DNA of 64,000 nt from Boudabousia tangfeifanii. GTDB taxonomy: Bacteria; Actinomycetota; Actinomycetes; Actinomycetales; Actinomycetaceae. The position numbers and the translations under genes were made by a program. The stretch covers positions 248,001 to 312,000 of the forward strand of contig NZ_CP017812.1 in NCBI RefSeq assembly GCF_001856685.1, written 5' to 3'. This document shows positions 51,179 through 59,212 of this stretch, piece after piece. Under the pieces are notes generated by a model. It was given only the letters and a program-made list of their open reading frames with translations. It was not told the origin of the DNA and made no database searches. The stretch's first letter is position 1. Every line of letters starts with the position of its first letter.

Positions 51179-51838
51179 GTTTGTATGTGGGAATCTGCAT
51201 GCAATATCCGAGCCCTAACAGCACAGGGCCGACATAAGGATTCCTCTATGTCGATAGATGCCGACATACGGTTTTTCGCATGTCGGCCTATCTGCACATC
51301 TATCGACAGGCCGAAACAGCCCAGAAAGTAGAGCGGATGAGGGCTAAAAGGGGTGGAAATATACGGAATATGGCCGGTTTTGAGGGCTTTGGATGCTTGG
51401 TGTGTATGTCGAAATCTGTATGCAATTTGGATGCTGAAAAACATGCGACCCGAAAGAGTGTCGACATATCCCGACAGATACCTACATACGATTTTCCGTA
51501 TGTCGACAGGAGGCGCATACAGATTTTTCGTATGTCGACAGAACCCGCATACTGTCTTTCGACTCTCGCCCTATCTGCCCGCATGTCGATAGCCCCAAAG
51601 CAGGGAAACCCGCATATGTTCAGCCCAGTTTGACCCCGAAACCCCTAGTTTCTTAGGTGTTTTGTGCCTGCCCGGACTGTCGCGGCAGGGCAACATGCGA
51701 AACGGCGTATGTGAATAGGAGCGACATACAGATTGGCGTATGTACCCCCAGGGCACACACTATTTTTCGTATGTCCCTAAAGGGTGCATACGTTTTTCTG
51801 TATGTAGCCAGAGGCGACATATGGTTTTTCGACTGTTG
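51179..51838. repeat. Array of about a dozen dyad repeats; candidate replication origin
   Basis: The 797-base gene-free region between the polymerase and ssDNA-binding genes holds repeats of the form GCATAC-N6-8-GTATGTCG. Examples begin at 51179, 51230, 51260, 51402, 51484, 51513, 51545, 51691, 51721, 51753, 51784 and 51813. The best dyads are ACATACGATTTTCCGTATGT (51484) and GACATACGGTTTTTCGCATG (51262). Spacing is irregular (30-150 bases). Short frames across the region are artefacts of the repeats. Origin iterons or a regulator array are the likely uses. Confidence 0.85.
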
Positions 51839-51926
51839 CCCCAGCCGGGATATGCCGTTGGGGTGTGGAGCGCGAGAGAGGAATGATTCTCACAACGCCC
51901 CACACCACCACAAGCACCGCTACCGA

Positions 51927-52496
51927 TTAGGACAGGAAGTCATCCCCACCAGCAGGTGTGGCGAATGGGTCGGTGAACGGGGTGAACTCCGTCTCCGCCG
52001 ATACGCGGCCGCCCAGGGGTTCGCCATCGCGAATCTTTTGGATGTTGCGTAGTCCGCAGGCCACGCCCTTGTTCCCGTTGGTGTTGAAGGCGTAGAAGCC
52101 GAGTGTTACGCGGGCGTAGACACCGGAGTACATCTCAGAGCGCTCAATGATGGGCTGCACGTTGGCGTCCACGATGCCGGGCTGGATGGTGGAGTTGGCG
52201 TTCACAAACATCGCACCTTGGTAGGCTTCGTCGTCGCGTTCAATATCCCCATCACGCAATGGAAGTTTGAGGGCTCCCTTGGGTGGGATTTTGCCGCCGA
52301 ACTTACCCACACCCTCCTTGATCGCGGCATCGATAGCCGCCTGAATCTTGTTCAGGGTGTCGGTGTCGGTTTTGGGGATGATGATCGAGGCCGAATACTT
52401 CGGCTTACTTCCCTGGATGCTCTTGGGTTCGAAGCAGTTCAAGTACGAAAGACGCACGATGCCGGTCATCACGATCTTGGGGTCGTTGGTTGTCAT
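51927..52496 (-). CDS. DUF2815-type ssDNA-binding protein
   Basis: This 189-residue protein matches the DUF2815 family, thought to bind single-stranded [43 protein letters not shown], and [20 protein letters not shown] with an OB-like strand pattern. The last residues are acidic (GGDDFLS), like SSB tails. It overlaps the RecB-like gene by 4 bases. Confidence 0.85.
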   Translation of the reverse strand: MTTNDPKIVMTGIVRLSYLNCFEPKSIQGSKPKYSASIIIPKTDTDTLNKIQAAIDAAIKEGVGKFGGKIPPKGALKLPLRDGDIERDDEAYQGAMFVNANSTIQPGIVDANVQPIIERSEMYSGVYARVTLGFYAFNTNGNKGVACGLRNIQKIRDGEPLGGRVSAETEFTPFTDPFATPAGGDDFLS

Positions 52497-53686
52497 TTGT
52501 TGTCTCCTTGTTTTGAAATGGATCCTGTGGCAGCGGTGTTGCTGTCATCAGGTTGGATTGGTGTGAACTCTTCAGCCGCCGTAGCAACAGTGAGTTCGGG
52601 TCTTGGGTCAGTAGCCGGGACCAGGGTTGGTTTGCCGGTGGGTTTGGTGATGAGGTTGGCGAGGATGTTGTTGAAGGTTTTCTTGCCCATGAGTTTTTCC
52701 ATGGCGGTTACCGGCAACAGGCTCTGCTTGTAGATCTCGGTGTATCCGGCATCCTGGGCGGCTTTGGCTACTGCGTCCTCGTCGGTGTATTTGCGTACCG
52801 AGCGGCCAGCAACCACCTTGAACCCTGGATAGTGTTTGCCGTGATCCAGAGCCTGGCTCAGGGCGTGGGCTTGAACGTCAGACGCCCATTTGGTGAGCTC
52901 GGGAATCCTTGTGAGCACGTCAGCGACTTCCGCATCGGTGAGGGTGGCTGCTTGCCTGAACTCATACTTCGCCAACTCCAACTGGTGGTTGGCGCGGGCG
53001 CGGCAGGTGGGTGCGAGTTTGCAAAACCTGCACCAACTACCGGGACAAAACTGCCCACCACCTCTAGCTGCCAGTTCGGCCGCAGCTAGGAGGTCGTTCT
53101 TCGCCCACCGGTACAACTCTGGGACACTGATGGTCCAGGTGGAGACGTTTTGTCGGCGGGGTTGGAAGATCGTCATCGCCACGCTCTTGATGTCCCACAG
53201 ATGCGCGAACATATGCAGGGCACCCAGGGCGTAGAGCTTCATCTGCGGGTTATCCCTAGCGTCAACTTGGACGCCTTGACCGTATTTGAAGTCGATAACA
53301 TGCAGGGTCGGTTCTGCGACGATGACGCAGTCACCGGTGCCGAACCCGCCTGGCACCCAGGTCGAGTAGTCCAGGCGCTGCTCAATCATCACCTTGCTAT
53401 CTGGACAGGACTGGCGAGCCTGGGCGAGTTGTTCGAGCACGAAACTGACGTAATCGTCCGTATGCTCTTCCATCTGCCCATCAACCAACTCCGAGACCGG
53501 CCGGGTGCTCTTGCGACTCAGTGCCTTGCGGAGTTTGTGTTCAGCCAAAGCATGGGCGACCGTACCCTCAGCAGCAGCAGCACTTTCCTGATCTGGCAGG
53601 TCTGCTTCCAAAAGTGCTGATGGGGTGCAATGAAGCCACCGGTGCGAAGAAGACGCCGAAAGCAAAGCATGTTTACTTGGGGTCAT
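52493..53686 (-). CDS. DUF2800-type RecB/Cas4-like nuclease
   Basis: The 397-residue PD-(D/E)XK nuclease shows [17 protein letters not shown] at the N-terminus, catalytic [21 protein letters not shown] near residues 116-136, [12 protein letters not shown], and a Cys set [17 protein letters not shown] that could hold an iron-sulfur cluster as in Cas4/AddB. It and DUF2815 form the usual phage recombination/replication pair. Confidence 0.88.
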   Translation of the reverse strand: MTPSKHALLSASSSHRWLHCTPSALLEADLPDQESAAAAEGTVAHALAEHKLRKALSRKSTRPVSELVDGQMEEHTDDYVSFVLEQLAQARQSCPDSKVMIEQRLDYSTWVPGGFGTGDCVIVAEPTLHVIDFKYGQGVQVDARDNPQMKLYALGALHMFAHLWDIKSVAMTIFQPRRQNVSTWTISVPELYRWAKNDLLAAAELAARGGGQFCPGSWCRFCKLAPTCRARANHQLELAKYEFRQAATLTDAEVADVLTRIPELTKWASDVQAHALSQALDHGKHYPGFKVVAGRSVRKYTDEDAVAKAAQDAGYTEIYKQSLLPVTAMEKLMGKKTFNNILANLITKPTGKPTLVPATDPRPELTVATAAEEFTPIQPDDSNTAATGSISKQGDNK

Positions 53687-54074
53687 CGGTCTTCAACCCC
53701 CTCGCCGCCTCTAGTAGTGCCCCGAGGTCATGCTCAGCCACCTCAGACAAACGAGACGCGCCAAAAGACTCAATGAGCGCCTTGATCTGTGCGGTGAGCC
53801 CCGCGCGGGAGAGCTCGGCCAGAACCGCGCGTACCTCTTCGATCGGCACGTAAGCGGGTGGATCCTCAACCATCGGGGCAGCCTGCTGGTCGGGTGCCGG
53901 CTTTGATGCGGTCCCGTTTTCTGCCGGTGATTCGGGGCGGGTGCCAGTGGCTTCTGCGTGGTCTTCGACGCCCTCCCACGCCAAATCACTCATGAGTTGC
54001 GCTAACTCGTGGGCGGCCTGGGAAATCTGGTTGAGGGCGTTGATTGCCGTGTTGAACTGACTGGTGCGGTTCAT
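53673..54074 (-). CDS. Small phage protein with [12 protein letters not shown] helix motif
   Basis: This 133-residue protein overlaps the nuclease gene by 14 bases. The N-terminal half is helical ([20 protein letters not shown]), the middle a Pro/Ala linker, and the end [35 protein letters not shown] matches a small phage family (mislabelled rRNA biogenesis rrp5 in some genomes) found in this exact position. Role unknown. Confidence 0.7.
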   Translation of the reverse strand: MNRTSQFNTAINALNQISQAAHELAQLMSDLAWEGVEDHAEATGTRPESPAENGTASKPAPDQQAAPMVEDPPAYVPIEEVRAVLAELSRAGLTAQIKALIESFGASRLSEVAEHDLGALLEAARGLKTDDPK

Positions 54075-54346
54075 CGAGCCTCACCACCCTGGGCTACGTC
54101 GTTACCCTTGTTGGTCGCGGTTGTTGGGGTTTCGCGCATGACGCCGGCGGCTTTAGCCAGGGCGAGCAGGTCATTGTCGTCGCCGGTTTGGGTGACTTTG
54201 ACGCTGCTAATCCCGGATGCCGGAACACTGATCGATACTGGCACCACACCCAGGCCAAGCCGGTGGGCAAGACGCTTAAACCACGAGGGCTTGGGTTTGG
54301 CGTGGCGGGGAGTGTGGATGCGGATGTTGATCTGGTTATCAGCCAT
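54071..54346 (-). CDS. Small uncharacterised early protein
   Basis: The 91-residue protein starts at MADNQINIRIHTPRHAKPKP; an earlier in-frame ATG would translate the 40-bp leader element and is rejected. It is basic at the N-terminus (KPSWFKRLAHRLG) and contains a beta-rich middle (VVPVSISVPASGISSVKVTQ). Its stop overlaps the next gene by 4 bases. No family recognised. Confidence 0.6.
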   Translation of the reverse strand: MADNQINIRIHTPRHAKPKPSWFKRLAHRLGLGVVPVSISVPASGISSVKVTQTGDDNDLLALAKAAGVMRETPTTATNKGNDVAQGGEAR

Positions 54347-54421
54347 CGGATGGGCCTCGTTTCTACTAGTTCGAAAAAGGCCCCCACCTGCCGGGCTGGC
54401 TGGTAGTACTTGAAGGCTCTC

Positions 54422-54462
54422 TTTCACAGGTAGGTCAAGACCGCCCCGAAAATTAACCACCC
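54422..54462. repeat. 40-bp leader element, copy 3 of 3
   Basis: TTTCACAGGTAGGTCAAGAC...AATTAACCACCCC. It lies about 80 bases before the 91-residue gene and just after the sigma-like gene. Confidence 0.8.
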
Positions 54463-54468
54463 CATTCA

Positions 54469-54978
54469 TTAGCGCTCTGTCCCTTGTGTGGTGGGCCAGC
54501 CTGTAAAGCCCAGTTCGGCCAAAAGACGCTGGACTTCTTCCAAGGATTTGCTGTGCTGTTTCGAGACAGACGCGGGGGTCTTGCCGCGGCGGGCAGCTAG
54601 CTCTTTGCTCTTGATCTGCTCGTCATAAAGCGCTTTTAGGAGCTCGCGCCGTTCATCCGATAAGCGGTCGAGTACTTCGTGGAGGGCGTTGATTAGGGCA
54701 TCGGTGGGATCAAGTTCCTCGAGGGCTTGTTCGCAGGGGTTCACGCCGGTGGTTAGGTGTTTGTCTTCGGGGTCGAGGGCTTCGAAGGAGACGTGGCGTG
54801 AGCGCTTGGTTTTCTCATCGAAGCGGGTGCGCTCGGTTTGGTTGTTGTTCGCTTCCTGGCGGTCGAGGTCGATGAGGATTTCGCGCATCTGCTCGCTGAC
54901 ATTGATGGTGACTTGGGAGTCTGCGAAGTTGTAGGTGTAGGAAGTGGTTGGGGCATTGTTGTTGTTGGCGTGTGCCAT
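54469..54978 (-). CDS. Sigma-70 region 4-like regulator
   Basis: The 169-residue protein ends in LDRLSDERRELLKALYDEQI-KSKELAARRGKTPASVSKQHSKSLEEVQRLL (shown in part), a sigma region 4 type HTH. The N-terminal half is charged (EKTKRSRHVSFEALDPED), as in phage sigma-like DUFs. It lies at the head of the early operon and may control early or middle genes. Confidence 0.75.
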   Translation of the reverse strand: MAHANNNNAPTTSYTYNFADSQVTINVSEQMREILIDLDRQEANNNQTERTRFDEKTKRSRHVSFEALDPEDKHLTTGVNPCEQALEELDPTDALINALHEVLDRLSDERRELLKALYDEQIKSKELAARRGKTPASVSKQHSKSLEEVQRLLAELGFTGWPTTQGTER

Positions 54979-55034
54979 GGTTGGGTTTCCTTTGCGAATC
55001 GAGTTGGGGTTCGATCCGCAAAGGGCCCTTTGGT

Positions 55035-55145
55035 CTCATCCGAGATAGAAAAAGACGGGCACGAAGAACACGACCCATCTGCCCCTGATGTAGGGGTGGT
55101 GGTTTTCGTGTTCATCCATGCCCGTCTTGCGGTTCTGCGGATGAG
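55035..55145. ncRNA. Long multi-stem hairpin in the early leader
   Basis: Three stacked inverted repeats share one centre: CTCATCCG/CGGATGAG (55035/55138), AGACGGGCA/TGCCCGTCT (55053/55119) and GAACACGA/TCGTGTTC (55066/55106), with a small inner CCCCT/AGGGG stem. It fills most of the 305-base gap between the 75-residue gene and the sigma-like gene. It could be a leader RNA, an attenuator or a non-coding RNA. Confidence 0.55.
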
Positions 55146-55283
55146 CCCCAAAAACATGTGTGTTGTTTTTGGTTGCATGTATTGAATTGTGTCGTTGACC
55201 CACCTGTTTCTTGGTGGGGGCGGTTTGTTGGGTAGGGGCCTGGCGCAGCTCTGGTCTGTCTCAAACCTCAGCCCATACGCGAT

Positions 55284-55511
55284 CTACCTGCCAGAAGGCA
55301 CTGACTTCGGCGGTGGCCTGGTGGCACGTGGTGGCGGGCTGGTGATGACTTGATGAGCGTGGCATTGCCCGTGCTCGTCAAACCAAATCTGGGTGACCTG
55401 ACCGTGAACACAAATCTCAATACGCTGAGTGTGTAGGTTTGCCCGGCAAATAAGTTTGCCTGCCGCGTTTTTAATCGGCACAAACACTCCCGCCTCGCCT
55501 TTAGGTTCCAT
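55284..55511 (-). CDS. Small uncharacterised protein near the immunity genes
   Basis: The 75-residue protein starts at MEPKGEAGVFVPIKN behind GGAGGGAAGAAACACTA. It has a beta-strand pattern (GKLICRANLHTQRIEICVHG, VTQIWFDEHGQCH) and a Pro-rich end. No family recognised. The 202 bases between it and the ImmA-type gene contain a 20-bp direct repeat (CCTTCATTGCT.C.GCCAAC at 55550 and 55672) and no other gene. Confidence 0.55.
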   Translation of the reverse strand: MEPKGEAGVFVPIKNAAGKLICRANLHTQRIEICVHGQVTQIWFDEHGQCHAHQVITSPPPRATRPPPKSVPSGR

Positions 55512-55713
55512 TAGTGTTTCTTCCCTCCCTTCCTGCATCGATCGTCGGGCCTTCATTGCTACCGCCAACGGGCCTTACTGTGTTAACTTCGCTGAGTTGG
55601 CAGTAAATGTGAACTTGTGTGGTGTAAAAATAAGCGGTCACCCCTAGTAGTGGGGTGCCACCGTTAGGCCGCCCTTCATTGCTGCGGCCAACATGTAAAA
55701 CCTTAAGGGCCTG

Positions 55714-56397
55714 TTATGTGGAGGTCTCTAGGTCTCTGACTAGGCTAACGCCCATGTGTTTGAGTCGTTTCGCCATGGCCTGGTGGGAGACTTCAAAAAC
55801 ATCACACAGTGTGGCTATGCCGTCAAAATCCACAACCGGCCTACCCTGCTTTCGCCTAGCCACCTCCGGTAGTGCTTTCTTGAGTGCTGGGGTTGGCATT
55901 AGTAGGTAGGCAGCCATCACGTCTGCTTGCCATTCCATCCACCAGCCCTCACCACGCAGCCCACCATTTTCACGGTTCTCAATTTCTTTCTTTGACAGGC
56001 TGTTGACCAGCACCCTCGGCTCGCCAATCTCCCCTGGATGAGGCTTGTGCAAGATCAGGTGTGAGCATTCATGTGCCAAAGTAAAGCGCTTGCGCCCATT
56101 GCAAGAGCCTTCTTCGGCGGTCTCGTCTAGGAAGATCATGTCTACTAGGCCTTGGCGAATGATTGGGGTGGTGCGGGTTTCATCCCAAGTCTGCACTTCG
56201 GTCTCACCAAGGCACGACAAACCTAGAATGTCACCATCAGGTGAAAGCGGCTCATACTGAAGTGAAGCACCAAGATAGAACTCGGCAAAATGCTCCACAT
56301 CCAACGCACCAGGATTGAGGAGCAGATCAGGCTGGTAATCGCGTAAGACCGCCTGGGCGCGAGCATCCAAACCCGCCTTGGAGAATCTAGAAACCAT
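55714..56397 (-). CDS. ImmA/IrrE family metallopeptidase
   Basis: The 227-residue protein has the zinc motif HECSH at residues 109-113 (RFTLAHECSHLILHK) and WQADVMAAYLLMP, typical of ImmA/IrrE. In ICEBs1 the homologue cleaves the ImmR repressor after DNA damage; this gene follows its repressor directly (stop of one, start of the other adjacent). It likely drives induction of the prophage. An HTH-like end (IATLCDVFEVSHQAMAKRLK) is also present. Confidence 0.92.
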   Translation of the reverse strand: MVSRFSKAGLDARAQAVLRDYQPDLLLNPGALDVEHFAEFYLGASLQYEPLSPDGDILGLSCLGETEVQTWDETRTTPIIRQGLVDMIFLDETAEEGSCNGRKRFTLAHECSHLILHKPHPGEIGEPRVLVNSLSKKEIENRENGGLRGEGWWMEWQADVMAAYLLMPTPALKKALPEVARRKQGRPVVDFDGIATLCDVFEVSHQAMAKRLKHMGVSLVRDLETST

Positions 56398-56799
56398 CTA
56401 CACCCCGCCACCATCAACGCCCTGGTCGGGGTATTGCTCGTCGAGCATTTCAATGACCCGCTCCCAGGTGTCATTAGGCACCCCGCGCTTACGGGCTTTA
56501 CGAAGCGCCACCCGCGCGAGGTCGGTTTTGCGCACATAGCCCACAATGTCAGGTGCTAACTGGTTTTCGCGTGCGCAGGCCGCAAGGTCGATCATGTGCA
56601 AACGCCCCGCCTCGTCCAACTGGAGTATCTCGGCTAGGGTGCCGAAATGCTTCTCGGGTGGGTAGCGGCGTCCGTTCTCAATATCTGACATGTACGGGGT
56701 GCCAACACCCATCGCGTCAGCCAGCTTCTTAGCCGTGAGCCCAAGCTCCTTACGGCGACTCTCAATGAACCGGCCAAAAGCCCGGTAGTCCTCATCCAT
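56398..56799 (-). CDS. XRE-family phage repressor
   Basis: The 133-residue protein starts at MDEDYRAFGRFIE behind GAAGGAGG; upstream in-frame ATGs would lie in the operator region. The HTH is RRKELGLTAKKLADAMGVGT-PYMSDIENGRRYPP near residues 13-46. It is probably the CI-like repressor cleaved or controlled by the ImmA-type partner. It is transcribed away from the right phage end. Confidence 0.88.
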   Translation of the reverse strand: MDEDYRAFGRFIESRRKELGLTAKKLADAMGVGTPYMSDIENGRRYPPEKHFGTLAEILQLDEAGRLHMIDLAACARENQLAPDIVGYVRKTDLARVALRKARKRGVPNDTWERVIEMLDEQYPDQGVDGGGV

Positions 56800-56830
56800 G
56801 CAACATGCGCCTCCTTCAACAACATCGCAA

Positions 56831-56851
56831 TGTTCGCTTCCTGTGCGAACA
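56831..56851. promoter_or_regulatory. Operator dyad downstream of the repressor -10
   Basis: TGTTCGC-N7-GCGAACA is a perfect 7-bp inverted repeat, 32 bases before the repressor ATG. It probably binds the repressor itself for autoregulation. Confidence 0.65.
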
Positions 56852-56876
56852 ATGATAACCCAAGAGAACGTGCTTG

Positions 56877-56892
56877 TCGAACAGTTGTTCGA
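56877..56892. promoter_or_regulatory. SOS (LexA-type) box over the repressor promoter -35
   Basis: TCGAACAGTTGTTCGA is a perfect 16-bp palindrome and matches the actinobacterial LexA consensus TCGAAC-N4-GTTCGA exactly. It overlaps a -35-like TTCGAC whose TATCAT -10 lies 18 bases downstream on the minus strand. The rest of 56800-57036 shows no gene. Confidence 0.75.
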
Positions 56893-57036
56893 GATGGGGA
56901 GTGTGTGTCTTGCAATGGGATATGTCCCGCCATCTAGATCTAAGCCACCAATAATTTGGAAAGACATAAAATTGAGGGAAATTAAATTGCATCGCACTGA
57001 ACGGTACTACTACGATGCCGGTTGTAAAAAGTTTGC

Positions 57037-57065
57037 TTGACATGTAAATAGATGTTGGCTACCAT
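57037..57065 (+). promoter_or_regulatory. Promoter of the bacteriocin operon
   Basis: TTGACA at 57037-57042 and TACCAT at 57060-57065 with a 17-base spacer, 54 bases before the ATG of the bacteriocin gene. Confidence 0.7.
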
Positions 57066-57118
57066 TTGGAAAGTAAGCACTAGACTTGCGTCAAAGTTGA
57101 CGGAAAGGAAATGAACCA

Positions 57119-57441
57119 ATGAGGTTAAAGAAAAGATTGCTTCTATAACACTTGCGGCAGCTCTCGCTTTGGGAGGTGCAGGCACTGCTTACGCTGCTAC
57201 CTTTGGTAATAATCTAAACGGTGCATCTTCGGTTGAAGTGTTGCAAGTTAAGTACAATGGGGCGGCTTGGAACTATGCTGGCTCCGGCTACAAGAACGCG
57301 TGGTTTAAATATTCGCGCAACGGAAAGACTCTGATGTACAAAACCGTGAATCGAGGCCGTGTTACCGGTTCTGTTTGGGATAACCTTTGGGACTGGAGCA
57401 AAAGCCAAACTACGAAGTTCAATTGGGGACACAGTAAGTAG
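57119..57441 (+). pseudogene. Lactococcin-972-like bacteriocin precursor with frameshift in the signal peptide
   Basis: An ATG at 57119 behind AAAGGAA begins MRLKKR and soon stops. One base back in frame, the DNA reads KIASITLAAALALGGAGTAY-A, a perfect signal peptide, then a mature 82-residue peptide with VKYNGAAWNYAGSGYKNAWF and a final FNWGHSK. A single lost A in the A-rich tract at 57131-57134 would explain it. Size, secretion signal, Tyr/Trp/Asn/Gly-rich mature part and the ABC genes behind fit the lactococcin 972 family. It may be a real inactivation, phase variation or a sequencing error. Confidence 0.65.
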
Positions 57442-57539
57442 AATCAGTTGAAGTTCGATTGTCATTGTTTTCGATGTAAGTCTAGTGCTTCTTAAATATC
57501 GCTAAAAACTAACATGGATTTGCGCACAGGAGTGTCTTC

Positions 57540-57989
57540 ATGGGAGACATATTCACTAAATCTCCATTGAGGAAGACAACCCTTATAAAACTTGGTTTTT
57601 TGTATGCCGGATGTTTTTTGCTGACAGGTGTTTTGCTTTTTGTTGAAAGAGAATCAAATCGTTCCTACGTGATGATGAGGTTTTTGCGATTTTTGATAGA
57701 TTACCAAGTCGCTATTATTTTAGCGTTTTCGGTAGTTGTCATGATCTTTCATTATCAGCAGGTGAATGAGTCTAAAGATGAGGTGAAATGTCGGATAATC
57801 GTAGGGGATAGGTTGTGGCTGATTAGACTGAGGTATGCTTTCGCATGCTCGGCAGTTTTGGCTATTTGTTTTATGCTATCTTGTTCTCTATTTTATCTTT
57901 TTTCATACTCTTTGAAGAACTGTTTTTACTTACTGCCTGTTTTGGTGGGTTATATTTTACTTAGCGCATTGCTGTTGAGGGCGAAATGA
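57540..57989 (+). CDS. Four-helix membrane protein of the bacteriocin operon
   Basis: The 149-residue protein has four hydrophobic segments (LGFLYAGCFLLTGVLLF, YQVAIILAFSVVVMIF, YAFACSAVLAICFMLSCSLF, YLLPVLVGYILLSALLL). DNA is AT-rich. The ATG follows AGGAGTGTCTTC, and the stop overlaps the next gene (ATGA). It may be immunity or part of the exporter; no family recognised. Confidence 0.65.
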   Translation: MGDIFTKSPLRKTTLIKLGFLYAGCFLLTGVLLFVERESNRSYVMMRFLRFLIDYQVAIILAFSVVVMIFHYQQVNESKDEVKCRIIVGDRLWLIRLRYAFACSAVLAICFMLSCSLFYLFSYSLKNCFYLLPVLVGYILLSALLLRAK

Positions 57990-59212
57990 AAATTTTTAGA
58001 TTTTTTCTAGTTCGTATATTTTTCAAAAAACCAATCGTTGCAGTTACTATGCTCGTATTGTTGTTGCTGACGAACTATATTGCGTTTTCAACGACCCGCA
58101 CTATTGTTTCTACAAGTGAGGGCTACAGTCAAGTAAGTAGGTTAAATGTTCCTGGCGTTTATATTGCCAATTTGGATCCAAATTCAGACATTGATATAGA
58201 CAGCATTAAGGTCAAATCTATGCAAGATGTGTACGACCGCCTTAATGACACTTACCGGTATGGGCTGTTTACTGATGGCTATATTGTTGACCTCAAGAAT
58301 AGCTATGACATCAAAGTCCCACTAGCGTACATGAATGAAAAATATGCGGAACTTAATCCTTTTGAATGTGCAGAAGGTAGTGGACTCACCTATCAATATT
58401 CACTAGATAGTGAAACAGTGTTACCGGTTTTAATTGGACGAGGGTTAGCTGACGAATATCCGGTTGGCACCCAGTTTGGTGTTCACGATCCGGTTTTAGA
58501 TCGTGAAATTCAGTACAAAGTTTCAGGAATACTTAAAGAAAATTCAGCTCATTCTAATCTGTATGCTCTTGATTCCAAGCAGTACTACAATTTTTCTATA
58601 GTTGTACCTATTAATGAAACTTTCATCAAAGAAGCCAATATCCCATTTAAAATTAATGGATTAATGGATCTCGTAGTGACGGACACAAACAAGCGGGAAA
58701 TATCCAAATTAGCTGATGATATTCATAAGACAGTAGGGATTAAACTAAATTTCTATAGTCAACAGGAGAACATCGACTTTTACAACGAGTATTTCGTCTC
58801 GTCATTATGGTTTTTGTGTATAGTAACAGCAATTTTGCTTGCAATACTTGTGATCGTATCCGTATGGAGCTCGCTTGTAGCAGTCAAATTGATGATTAAA
58901 GACTTCACCATCAATTTGCTGGTTGGCTTAAGCTATAGTGGAGTCCGAAAGGTTTTTTACGGGTTTTATCTCACGCTAACTTCTATTTCTTTAACCGGTA
59001 TTTGTGCTGTGGCGGCGTACTATCGTTATCAAAGCTGGATTTTTAAAGACCCTTTGTTCATCACATTCGGTTTTGCAGGCGGTTTGGTTATGATGGATTG
59101 GCTGGCGTTGTTAGTCGCTTTATTAGTTGATTTGTTTCTTTCTTTGGTTATTGTCCAGGTGCTCATGTGGCGTATTAAGCGCGTGCCGATCTCAGTGGGA
59201 GTGTTGCAATGA
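57986..59212 (+). CDS. FtsX-like permease, bacteriocin-associated
   Basis: The 408-residue protein has an N-terminal membrane helix (residues about 16-35), an extracytoplasmic domain (40-265), and three C-terminal helices (WFLCIVTAILLAILVIVSVW and others), the MacB/FtsX plan. It fits the integral membrane proteins that accompany lactococcin-972-type bacteriocins, though shorter than the about 700-residue members. It overlaps the ATPase gene by 4 bases. Confidence 0.75.
   Translation: MKIFRFFLVRIFFKKPIVAVTMLVLLLLTNYIAFSTTRTIVSTSEGYSQVSRLNVPGVYIANLDPNSDIDIDSIKVKSMQDVYDRLNDTYRYGLFTDGYIVDLKNSYDIKVPLAYMNEKYAELNPFECAEGSGLTYQYSLDSETVLPVLIGRGLADEYPVGTQFGVHDPVLDREIQYKVSGILKENSAHSNLYALDSKQYYNFSIVVPINETFIKEANIPFKINGLMDLVVTDTNKREISKLADDIHKTVGIKLNFYSQQENIDFYNEYFVSSLWFLCIVTAILLAILVIVSVWSSLVAVKLMIKDFTINLLVGLSYSGVRKVFYGFYLTLTSISLTGICAVAAYYRYQSWIFKDPLFITFGFAGGLVMMDWLALLVALLVDLFLSLVIVQVLMWRIKRVPISVGVLQ

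Larger units (their letters stand above)
10562..57000. mobile_element. Siphovirus-type prophage, about 46 kb (ends approximate)
   Basis: Between the tRNA-Gly and the bacteriocin promoter lies a colinear, mostly minus-strand phage genome with integration, lysis, tail, head, packaging, replication and immunity modules. The HK97-type capsid, ClpP-like protease, portal and TerL, plus a tape measure protein and a G/GT frameshift pair, indicate a long-tailed siphovirus. Every essential module has an intact reading frame, so it may be functional. Exact ends are not resolved: no convincing direct repeat joins 10562-10771 to 56800-57100, as expected when a serine recombinase uses a very short core. 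Confidence 0.9.

Noticed and set aside
51280..51633. Open frame of about 117 codons across the dyad array
   Set aside because: It is built from the repeats, has no ribosome binding site and no domain; similar frames exist on both strands.
51179..51838. CRISPR array
   Set aside because: Units are imperfect dyads with irregular spacing and no uniform spacers, and no cas genes are present.
54347..54469. Upstream start of the 91-residue gene translating the 40-bp element (VVNFRGGLDLPVK)
   Set aside because: The element also occurs outside coding frames at 14367; a peptide resemblance between copies only reflects the DNA repeat.
56941..56972. Possible fourth, degenerate copy of the 40-bp element
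   Set aside because: Only CTAAGCCACCAATAATTT resembles it and the gaps needed are too many.
56798..57040. 80-codon plus-strand frame in the repressor operator region, as a Cro-like gene
   Set aside because: It reads through both operators, shows no HTH and no ribosome binding site.
10562..57061. Candidate att cores: TAATTTGGA at 10571 and 56952, and TGTTGGCTA at 10766 and 57053
   Set aside because: Both are 9-base matches between windows of a few hundred bases and do not extend; matches of this length are expected by chance, so no att site is called.
57119..57150. Programmed -1 frameshifting in the bacteriocin signal peptide
   Set aside because: The codons TTA AAG AAA AGA do not form a canonical X XXY YYZ heptamer in frame, so an indel is the simpler reading.
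57169..57441. TTG start for the bacteriocin gene inside the signal peptide
   Set aside because: It has no ribosome binding site and would remove the charged and hydrophobic part of the signal peptide; the frameshift from 57119 explains the sequence better.
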